DNA of 7,553 nt from Chloroflexota bacterium (lineage in GTDB: Bacteria > Chloroflexota > Anaerolineae > Ardenticatenales > Ardenticatenaceae), in the NCBI GenBank assembly GCA_003520455.1, contig DOUV01000657.1, forward strand, positions 1-7,553. The letters run 5' to 3'. Below the pieces are notes generated by a model. The model was given only the letters and a program-made list of their open reading frames with translations, was not told the origin of the DNA and made no database searches. Below are positions 1-5,327 of the stretch, piece after piece (within the stretch, counting starts at the first letter, position 1; the number at the start of each line of letters is the position of its first letter). Position numbers and translations under genes: made by a program.

Positions 1-779
1 TGCGCCTCGTCGCCCGGCTGGATACCGGCGCGGCTACCGTGGCGGCGGCGAACGTTCCGGTGGTCGACCTCCCCAACACCGCGCTCACGGGTGTTGCCGA
101 GCACACCGTCTCATTGATCCTGGCGCTCAGCCGCCGCCTGCTGTGGGTTGCCCGCCAGACGGCCGACCGGCAGTGGCTTCCCGGCCGCGACCAGCCGATT
201 CTCACCGACCAGCGCCGCTATACCTACAACTGGGTCGGCCTGGAAGATTTCGGCACCCTCTACCGCAAAACCGTCGGCATCGTCGGACTCGGCTATATCG
301 GCCGAGCGACGGCCGCGCGCCTGCGCCCCTTCGGCGTGCGCCTGCTCTACACCCGACGCCACCGTTTAGCGCCGGATGAGGAGGCCTGCCTGGGTGTGCA
401 GTGGCACGAATTGGATGACCTCCTGCGTGAGAGCGACTTCGTAAGCCTCCACCACCGCTTCCAGGAGGGGCCGGAGGGCAATGACAAACAGTTCGGCGCC
501 CGTGAGTTTGGGCTCATGAAGCCAACGGCCTACTTCATCAACACGGCGCGCGGCCGGATGGTGGACGAGGAGGCCCTGGTCGAGGTGCTGCGCTCCGGCC
601 GCATTGCCGGCGCCGGGCTCGACGTCTTCCGCTTCGAGCCCCTCCCGGCGGACCACCCGCTGCTCTCTCTGGCCGGCGACAAGGTGATTCTCACCGCCCA
701 CGTCGCGGGCGCACCGGCGACCGAAGCCTGGCAGACCATCGCCCAAGAACTTTTCGAGCGGGTGCAGGCGATGCTGTAG
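1..779 (+). CDS. D-isomer-specific 2-hydroxyacid dehydrogenase, 5' end outside the window
   Basis: Predicted to interconvert a 2-keto acid and a D-2-hydroxy acid with NAD(P)H in the cytoplasm. The frame is open from base 3 to the stop, and the residues before the first possible GTG start at 39 already match the family, so the true start lies upstream and about a quarter or more of the protein is missing. Counting from the GTG at 39, the Rossmann motif GLGYIG is at residues 83-88. The catalytic triad is complete: Arg171 in NTARG, Glu200 in DVFRFEP and His221 in LTAHVAG. The second Rossmann strand ends in LLYTRRHR rather than with an acidic residue, which usually means a preference for NADP over NAD. 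The loop after SLHH (about residues 138-152) replaces the usual PLTPETR-type stretch with RFQEGPEGNDKQF, so the substrate is uncertain. Only 48 bp separate it from the next gene, which suggests cotranscription. Family assignment is firm; glyoxylate/hydroxypyruvate reductase or phosphoglycerate dehydrogenase-like activity cannot be told apart. Confidence 0.93.
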   Translation, partial: RLVARLDTGAATVAAANVPVVDLPNTALTGVAEHTVSLILALSRRLLWVARQTADRQWLPGRDQPILTDQRRYTYNWVGLEDFGTLYRKTVGIVGLGYIGRATAARLRPFGVRLLYTRRHRLAPDEEACLGVQWHELDDLLRESDFVSLHHRFQEGPEGNDKQFGAREFGLMKPTAYFINTARGRMVDEEALVEVLRSGRIAGAGLDVFRFEPLPADHPLLSLAGDKVILTAHVAGAPATEAWQTIAQELFERVQAML

Positions 780-827
780 CGCCCGCCGCGTTGATCAGAC
801 CAACCTGAGAACTGGAAGGAGATTCAG

Positions 828-2057
828 ATGCCTGAGCCACCAGCCTGGCGATACCAGAAACTCATCAAGCCGCTCGTCGATCTGCCCACCGGGCATACCA
901 TTTTCACGGGGCGCGTTCTCACTTGCATGGGCGACGAGGTCATCGAGGATGGCTTCGTCGAGATCGAGGGCGACAAGATCAAGGCTGTCGGCCGCGGAGG
1001 GGATTTGGGTGAGCGCGGGGCGCCGGTGATCGAGACCGGCGGGACGATTCTGCCCGGCCTGTTCAACAATCACGCCCACCTGGCATGGGACGGTATCCAC
1101 GACCTGGCGCGCCAGTCCATGGACGACTCGCCCGAAATCAGCGCCTATAAGTCGGCCAGCAACATGCTCATCAACCTCAAAGCTGGCATTACGACCGTGC
1201 GTGATCTTGGCATGAACAAAGCCAATATCGCCGCTAAACAGGCCGTGGAGCAAGGAATCTTCCCCGGCCCGCGGTTGCTCATCACCGGCGAGGCCATCAT
1301 CCAGACTGGCGGGCATACCTACTGGTGCTGCCGTGAGGCGAGCGGACCCGACGAGATGCGCCGCGCCGTGCGCGAGCAGGTGCGGGCGGGCGCCGACCTG
1401 ATCAAAATCATGGCCTGCCACGATACCCTCGAATTTACCGACGCCGAGCTGGAAGCGGTCATCGACGAGGCACACCGCAACGGCCTGCCGATCACAGCCC
1501 ACGCAACGTTCAACGCAGCGATCCACCGTGTGGCCGCGTTTGGGGTGGACTGCATCGAGCATGGCGGCAGCATGACCGATGAGACGATCCAGCTTCTCCT
1601 CGACAAGAAGATCCCGATCGTCACGACCTTCGCACCGATCGTAATGCAGAGCCAACCCGAAGTCGCCCGCAAATTCAACATTCCGGAATGGAAAATCGCC
1701 GAGCGCCAACGGGCCGTGAACGACCCCAAGCGCTACGCCGGGCTGGTCAACGCGGCCAAAGCCGGCGTGTCGATCGCCTTTGGAACCGATGCCGGCAGCC
1801 CGGCCGTGGGCCACGAAGTGGTGGCCCCAGAAATGAAATTCATGGTTAAGCTGGGTGTCGTGGCGGACAACTATGCCGCTCTCCGGAGCGCGACGACTGT
1901 TTCCGCTCAGATCATCAATAAGGTGGGGGACAAACTCGGGACTCTGTCGGCCGGGAAACTGGCTGACGTGGTCGTGGTCGACGGCGATCCGCTGGAAGAC
2001 CTGGACGCCCTCAATCGTGTCACGATGACCTACCTGGCCGGCAAGCGGATGGTATAG
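828..2057 (+). CDS. Metal-dependent amidohydrolase, prolidase/imidazolonepropionase-like
   Basis: A 409-residue member of the amidohydrolase superfamily, predicted to hydrolyse an amide, peptide or cyclic amide with a binuclear metal centre in the cytoplasm. A small beta-sandwich strand set (about residues 23-73 and again 370-409) flanks a TIM barrel. All metal ligands are visible: His82 and His84 (NHAHL), Lys193 (LIKIM, the lysine that is carboxylated in this subtype), His225 (TAHAT), His245 (IEHGG) and Asp321 (FGTDAGSP). The GGHTYW stretch near 161 and the IKIM context resemble the Zn-dependent Xaa-Pro/Xaa-Arg dipeptidase-like group. In that group a longer Gly-rich loop normally follows the lysine; here it is the short ACHDTLEFTDAEL, so specificity may differ. 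Residues 1-22 are a short N-terminal extension with no signal peptide character. The start is supported by GGAAGGAG at 814-821, six bases before the ATG. It probably shares a transcript with the dehydrogenase upstream and the oxidoreductase downstream. The exact substrate is unknown. Confidence 0.93.
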   Translation: MPEPPAWRYQKLIKPLVDLPTGHTIFTGRVLTCMGDEVIEDGFVEIEGDKIKAVGRGGDLGERGAPVIETGGTILPGLFNNHAHLAWDGIHDLARQSMDDSPEISAYKSASNMLINLKAGITTVRDLGMNKANIAAKQAVEQGIFPGPRLLITGEAIIQTGGHTYWCCREASGPDEMRRAVREQVRAGADLIKIMACHDTLEFTDAELEAVIDEAHRNGLPITAHATFNAAIHRVAAFGVDCIEHGGSMTDETIQLLLDKKIPIVTTFAPIVMQSQPEVARKFNIPEWKIAERQRAVNDPKRYAGLVNAAKAGVSIAFGTDAGSPAVGHEVVAPEMKFMVKLGVVADNYAALRSATTVSAQIINKVGDKLGTLSAGKLADVVVVDGDPLEDLDALNRVTMTYLAGKRMV

Positions 2058-2068
2058 AGAGAGTGAGA

Positions 2069-2102
2069 GTGGGCGGGCGGCTTCGCCACACATCCGCCCC
2101 AC
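2069..2102 (+). other. Hairpin between the amidohydrolase and Gfo/Idh genes
   Basis: GTGGGCGG (2069-2076) can pair with CCGCCCCAC (2094-2102) with one bulged C. A smaller GGC-TTC-GCC hairpin is possible inside the loop. It starts 12 bases after the amidohydrolase stop and is not followed by a T run, so it is more likely an RNA processing or stability element, or chance in GC-rich DNA, than an intrinsic terminator. Confidence 0.35.
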
Positions 2103-2112
2103 AGAGCACATG

Positions 2113-2118
2113 AAAGGA
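2113..2118 (+). promoter_or_regulatory. Ribosome binding site choosing the Gfo/Idh start at 2125
   Basis: AAAGGA ends six bases before the ATG at 2125. The in-frame ATG five codons earlier, at 2110, has no purine-rich sequence at the right distance. The site overlaps the codons that the earlier start would use, so 2125 is the better start. Confidence 0.7.
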
Positions 2119-2124
2119 CAGAGA

Positions 2125-3177
2125 ATGGAGGCAGCTTCCCCTCTCCGTATTCTGCAAGTTGGGCTGGGGAATCGGGGCCGTATGTGGGCGACGATCATCG
2201 ACCGTCGGCCCGACACCGTGTGGAGCGGCGTGGTCGACGTAAACCCACAGACATTGGCGGCCTTCAGCGACCAACACCCTAAAATTCCCACCTTCTCCAG
2301 CCTTGAGACGGCACTCGAGCAGGCCGCGAGCGATGCCGTGCTGCTGGTCACTCCCCCCGATGGGCACCTCGCGCAGGCCCAGCGGGTCTTCGCGGCGGGC
2401 ATGCCGCTCCTGGCGGAGAAGCCTCTGACCCTGGACATGCACGAGGCCATCAAAATCGTGGCTCTGGCCGAGGCTCTGGGTCTACCCCTGATGGTCGGAC
2501 TCAATTTTCGCTACCTGCCTGTCAGCCGGAAGCTCCGCGAGTTGGTCCTGGCCGAGGCCTTTGGGGCGCCGGGGTTCGGCCACTTTGCCTACCTGCGCAA
2601 CCGCGATGGTCGCCTGCCGCGCCTGAACAAGTATCCCCTCACGATGCGGCACCCGATGATGCTGGAGCAGAGTATCCACCACCTGGACCTCATCCGCTAC
2701 TGCTACGGGCGCGAGGTCGAGCGCGTGCTCTGTCGCACCTGGAATCCATCCTGGAGCATGTATGCCCACGCCAGCAATGTGAGCTGCCTCCTGACGCTCG
2801 AGGGTGGCCTGGAGGTCAACTACATCGGCACCTGGACGGCTGGATGGGACACGTTGCAGTTCCAGTGGCGCACCGACTGTGCTGAAGGTGTGATCGTACA
2901 GCGCCAGCTATTCGAGGATCTGGCGGTGGCCCGCATCACCGACGACACGTTGACGGCGGTCGAGCTCCCCCGCTTCCAGCCATTCTCTGACGACACCGAC
3001 GCGCTGCTCGGGTCATTCGTGTCCCACCTTCGCGCGGGAACAGAGCTGGAATGCAGTGGCACCGACCATCTGCACACGCTGGCTATTTGCTTTGCTGCCA
3101 TCGAAAGCAACGAGACCGGCCGCGCCGTCGAAATGGCCGACTTCTACCGCCGCCACAACGTGCCGATCTCCGTTTGA
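2125..3177 (+). CDS. Gfo/Idh/MocA family NAD(P)-dependent oxidoreductase
   Basis: A 350-residue protein of normal family length, predicted to oxidise or reduce a hydroxyl/keto group on a sugar, inositol or similar polyol in the cytoplasm. The N-terminal Rossmann domain begins RILQVGLGNRG, with the Gly-rich turn GLGNRG at residues 13-18. The second strand ends in VVD (Asp38), which favours NAD over NADP. The family signature EKP is at 98-100, with Lys99 as the expected catalytic/nicotinamide-contacting lysine. The C-terminal alpha/beta substrate domain carries SIHHLDLIR (183-191), with His185 and Asp188 at the usual catalytic HxxD position. The ribosome binding site at 2113-2118 supports the ATG at 2125 rather than the one at 2110, which would give 355 residues. 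No signal peptide or membrane segment is seen. Its place between a hydrolase and a keto-acid lyase suggests it works on an intermediate of the same pathway. Members of this family have very varied substrates, so none is assigned. Confidence 0.93.
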   Translation: MEAASPLRILQVGLGNRGRMWATIIDRRPDTVWSGVVDVNPQTLAAFSDQHPKIPTFSSLETALEQAASDAVLLVTPPDGHLAQAQRVFAAGMPLLAEKPLTLDMHEAIKIVALAEALGLPLMVGLNFRYLPVSRKLRELVLAEAFGAPGFGHFAYLRNRDGRLPRLNKYPLTMRHPMMLEQSIHHLDLIRYCYGREVERVLCRTWNPSWSMYAHASNVSCLLTLEGGLEVNYIGTWTAGWDTLQFQWRTDCAEGVIVQRQLFEDLAVARITDDTLTAVELPRFQPFSDDTDALLGSFVSHLRAGTELECSGTDHLHTLAICFAAIESNETGRAVEMADFYRRHNVPISV

Positions 3178-3192
3178 TGGTCGTTTCGACCG
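3178..3192 (+). other. Small hairpin just after the Gfo/Idh stop
   Basis: GGTCG-TTT-CGACC (3179-3191), with a possible T:G pair outside it, directly follows the TGA. The stem is only five or six base pairs and has no T tract after it. The rest of the 150-base gap to the next gene shows nothing I recognise apart from the ribosome binding site at 3317-3321. It may be a transcript-processing hairpin or chance. Confidence 0.25.
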
Positions 3193-3316
3193 GTGGCCAA
3201 CCGCCTGGCGAGCAGCGGCGCACTCATTGGAGAACGGTGGGATCACGAAGAGCCTACAGCGAGGGGCCCGTGTACCCTCAGCCTGTTCTTCCATGAGCTT
3301 CGCTGAAAAATGATAC

Positions 3317-3321
3317 AGGAG
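3317..3321 (+). promoter_or_regulatory. Ribosome binding site choosing the DapA-like start at 3328
   Basis: AGGAG ends six bases before the ATG at 3328. An in-frame ATG at 3310 has only A-rich sequence upstream, and using it would put this site inside the coding sequence. Starting at 3328 also makes the protein begin MTLTGIYPIVPTPF, the normal N-terminus of the family. Confidence 0.8.
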
Positions 3322-3327
3322 TGGACA

Positions 3328-4221
3328 ATGACTCTCACTGGGATATACCCCATTGTACCGACGCCATTCGAGAAGAGCGGGAAACTCGATCTCGAAGGCA
3401 TCCGTCGCCTGGCTCCGTTTATGGTCGACCGAGGGGTGCAGGGCCTTGCCATTCTGGGTGTGATGGGTGAAGCTCACAAACTGACCGACGCCGAACGCGA
3501 GCAGACCATCAGCGCATTTCGAGACGCACTGCCAGACCATCTTGGCCTCGTCGTCGGGGTTCGTGCGGCCGGCACTGACCCGGCTGTGGAGGCGGCTCGG
3601 ACAGCCGAACAGCGCGGCGCCGATGCCCTCCTGGTCGGACCGCCGCCGGTCCAGAACGACGATGCGATCTTCACCTATTACCAGCGCATTGCAGGAGCGG
3701 TCCAGGTGCCGCTTGTGATTCACGATTACCCCGCGTCGACCGGCATCCTCTTCTCACCTGCCTTGATCGCGAGGCTCCACCGCGAGATCGAGGGTGTGCA
3801 CTTCATCAAACTTGAAGACCCGCCGACCGGGCCGAAGATCGACCGTGTGCGGGCCCTGGCCGGCGAGAACCTCGGTGTGTTTGGAGCGTTGGGTGGAATG
3901 TACGTCCTCGAAGAACTAGACCGGGGAGCAATCGGTATCATGACTGGTTTTGCCTACCCAGAGCTACTGGTCGACATCTATGAGCGCTACAGAAGCGGAG
4001 ACGTCGACGGCGCAGCGACGGTCTTCTATGACATTCTGCCCTTGATCAGATTTGAGTTTCAACCAGGATTGGGTGTGTCGCTCCGCAAACATATCCTGGT
4101 TCAGCGCGGGGTTTTTCGGACGGCGACCGTTCGCCATCCCGGCGCGCAGGCCGACGAGAAGACGCTCGAACATCTCAATTGGATCCTGGCCCATCTGAGA
4201 CGCCGGGGATACGACGTCTAG
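3328..4221 (+). CDS. DapA/N-acetylneuraminate-lyase family aldolase or dehydratase
   Basis: A 297-residue class I (Schiff-base) TIM-barrel enzyme, predicted to cleave, condense or dehydrate a 2-keto acid in the cytoplasm. The family opening GIYPIVPTPF is at residues 5-14. The GxxGE loop is GVMGE (44-48). The Schiff-base lysine is Lys161 in HFIKLEDPP. The protein is unlikely to be true dihydrodipicolinate synthase. The Thr-Thr pair of GTTGE is Val-Met here. The YNVPSRTG segment is HDYPASTG (132-139), so the position of the catalytic Tyr holds His132 and that of the carboxylate-binding Arg holds Ser137; Tyr134 lies two residues further on. The C-terminal stretch with QPGLGVSLRKHILVQRG (245-261) is of the kind I associate with catabolic family members. 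A sugar-derived 2-keto-3-deoxy acid is a reasonable but unproven substrate class. The start follows AGGAG at 3317-3321. The gene is co-directional with its neighbours but has wider gaps, 150 bp upstream and 229 bp downstream. Confidence 0.92.
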   Translation: MTLTGIYPIVPTPFEKSGKLDLEGIRRLAPFMVDRGVQGLAILGVMGEAHKLTDAEREQTISAFRDALPDHLGLVVGVRAAGTDPAVEAARTAEQRGADALLVGPPPVQNDDAIFTYYQRIAGAVQVPLVIHDYPASTGILFSPALIARLHREIEGVHFIKLEDPPTGPKIDRVRALAGENLGVFGALGGMYVLEELDRGAIGIMTGFAYPELLVDIYERYRSGDVDGAATVFYDILPLIRFEFQPGLGVSLRKHILVQRGVFRTATVRHPGAQADEKTLEHLNWILAHLRRRGYDV

Positions 4222-4238
4222 AGCGCCGGTCAAGGCGT

Positions 4239-4255
4239 CAGACTTCCGAAGTCTG
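4239..4255. repeat. Palindrome copy 1, core AGACTTC-C-GAAGTCT
   Basis: CAGACTTC, a central C, then GAAGTCTG: eight-base perfect arms around one base, starting 17 bases after the DapA-like stop. Its core is the reverse complement of copy 2 at 4322-4338. It could be a protein-binding operator, half of a small repeat element, or the stem of a transcript-end hairpin. Confidence 0.75.
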
Positions 4256-4321
4256 GTAGGGACCGTGCTGGCCCAACGCGCGCTCCGACGACGGTGATCG
4301 AGGTGGGCACCTGCCGCCAAC

Positions 4322-4338
4322 AAGACTTCGGAAGTCTT
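4322..4338. repeat. Palindrome copy 2, core AGACTTC-G-GAAGTCT, with trailing T's
   Basis: AAGACTTC, a central G, then GAAGTCTT: eight-base perfect arms around one base, followed by TT so that the top strand reads TCTTTTCCC. The core is the reverse complement of copy 1, and the centres lie 83 bp apart. On the + strand it could fold into a hairpin followed by a short U tract and act as a weak terminator for the DapA-like gene. It ends 112 bases before the SDR start. Confidence 0.7.
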
Positions 4339-4437
4339 TTCCCTCCCCCCGCGGGATGACTTGACCGATGTTCTAGGCAGTTGCCAGGGATGAAGTTTTC
4401 GGAGCGTGATGGACACGCTTCGCGATATGGGCGATCA

Positions 4438-4445
4438 GAGGAGGA
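4438..4445 (+). promoter_or_regulatory. Ribosome binding site choosing the SDR start at 4451
   Basis: GAGGAGGA, with GGAGG at 4440-4444 six bases before the ATG at 4451. Two in-frame ATGs at 4406 and 4409 and one at 4427 have no comparable site, and they would add residues that do not belong to the family N-terminus. Confidence 0.85.
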
Positions 4446-4450
4446 AAATC

Positions 4451-5242
4451 ATGGATTTAGGAATACGTGGTCGAATCGCGTTGGTCGGGGCATCGGGCCG
4501 GGGGCTCGGGTTGGCCACAGCCCAACGTCTTGCAGGGGAGGGCTGCGATCTTGCGATCTGCGACAAAGACGAGCAGGTGCTGGACGCAGCCTTACAGGCA
4601 GTGAAAACCGCCGGGGAGGGGATTCGAGTCTTCGCCTATCCCGTGGACCTCACCAAGGCTGATGAAATCGAGAATCTCGTCGCCTCCATCAAACGCGACT
4701 TGGGACCGGTTAGCATCCTGGTGACGAATTCCGGCGGGCCGCCTCCCGGCCCGTTCGACGTCGCCACCGATGAGAAATGGCTGTTTGCCTATCACCTCAC
4801 CTTCCTCAGTGCCGTGCGCCTGATCCGGGCCGTCTTGCCCGACATGAAGAGTCAACGCTGGGGGCGGATCATCAATTTTACTTCCCGTTCCCTCAAAGAG
4901 CCGATCCCGAATCTCATCATTTCCAATTCGGTTCGTCTGGCGGTTGGCGGCATGGCAAAGACCTTGGCGGGTGAGGTGGCCCAATACGGTATCACGGTCA
5001 ATAACGTGTGCCCAGGACCAACGTCGACCGACCGCGCGATCGAGTTGGCGGCGGCGCGCGCTACTCAGAAGGGGATCACTCTCGAGGAGGAGCAGGCGCA
5101 GACAATCAAGGCCATACCAATTGGCCGGCTTGCACGGCCGGAAGAGCAGGCGGCTGCGGCGGCCTTTCTTGCATCAGAGCTCGCTGGCTACATCACGGGA
5201 ATCTCGCTGTTGGTGGATGGCGGGGCGGTCAAGGCACTGTAG
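4451..5242 (+). CDS. Atypical short-chain dehydrogenase/reductase lacking the Tyr/Lys pair
   Basis: A 263-residue SDR of the classical FabG-like length, with a single Rossmann domain and probably cytoplasmic. The nucleotide-binding turn is GASGRGLG (13-20), one residue longer than the usual TGxxxGxG. Asp38 at the end of strand two (AICDKD) suggests NAD. The NNAG-like motif is NSGGPPPG (93-100). Ser145 in IINFTS aligns without gaps to the catalytic Ser of E. coli FabG. Thirteen and seventeen residues later, where FabG has Tyr and Lys, this protein has Ser158 and Arg162 (SNSVR). The later VNNVCPGPTSTDR (183-195) and GYITGISLLVDGGA (246-259) are normal SDR features. I recall a divergent SDR subgroup with GGPPPG and LSNxVR motifs that is annotated as FabG-like but lacks the full catalytic tetrad, and this fits it. 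The reaction is therefore uncertain. A strong ribosome binding site fixes the start. The 229-bp leader with its palindromes could give it separate control. Confidence 0.92.
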   Translation: MDLGIRGRIALVGASGRGLGLATAQRLAGEGCDLAICDKDEQVLDAALQAVKTAGEGIRVFAYPVDLTKADEIENLVASIKRDLGPVSILVTNSGGPPPGPFDVATDEKWLFAYHLTFLSAVRLIRAVLPDMKSQRWGRIINFTSRSLKEPIPNLIISNSVRLAVGGMAKTLAGEVAQYGITVNNVCPGPTSTDRAIELAAARATQKGITLEEEQAQTIKAIPIGRLARPEEQAAAAAFLASELAGYITGISLLVDGGAVKAL

Positions 5243-5256
5243 TCCTCAATACGGAG

Positions 5257-5302
5257 AAGAGCGTCCGGTAGCAGGGAGGAGCCTCGTCTCGGCGACGCTC
5301 TT
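5257..5302 (+). promoter_or_regulatory. Nine-base inverted repeat in the hydantoinase leader
   Basis: AAGAGCGTC (5257-5265) is perfectly complementary to GACGCTCTT (5294-5302), enclosing 28 bases that include purine-rich GGGAGGAG and a possible small GAG/CTC inner stem. It sits between the SDR stop and the hydantoinase ribosome binding site, 12 bases before that site begins. It is followed by TTGCCTGGG rather than a T run. It could be a leader hairpin affecting translation, an RNA processing site or an operator. No known riboswitch class is recognisable. Confidence 0.5.
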
Positions 5303-5327
5303 GCCTGGGTTGTGAGGGGAGCTCCGA

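Noticed and set aside
795..2504. Very long open frame on the - strand (569 codons) opposite the amidohydrolase and the start of the Gfo/Idh gene
   Set aside because: The product resembles no family I know, and it is antisense to two genes with complete active-site motifs. Long antisense frames are common in GC-rich DNA with biased third positions.
3310..3327. Longer DapA-like start at 3310
   Set aside because: The ribosome binding site AGGAG falls inside this extension, and the family N-terminus begins at the ATG at 3328.
3178..3327. Possible small gene in the 150-bp gap upstream of the DapA-like gene (81- and 85-codon frames)
   Set aside because: Both frames begin inside the Gfo/Idh gene in other frames, lack ribosome binding sites and have no recognisable product.
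3013..3723. 236-codon open frame on the - strand across the Gfo/Idh-DapA gap
   Set aside because: It overlaps both flanking genes antisense and shows no recognisable motif.
4361..4391. TTGACC (4361-4366) as a -35 box for an SDR promoter
   Set aside because: No acceptable -10 hexamer at 16-19 bp. The best sequences there (CCAGGG, AGGGAT) are poor, so I do not call a promoter, although one could exist in this gap.
4406..4450. Longer SDR start at 4406 or 4409
   Set aside because: No Shine-Dalgarno sequence there. The extra residues are not family-like, and GAGGAGGA lies just before the ATG at 4451.
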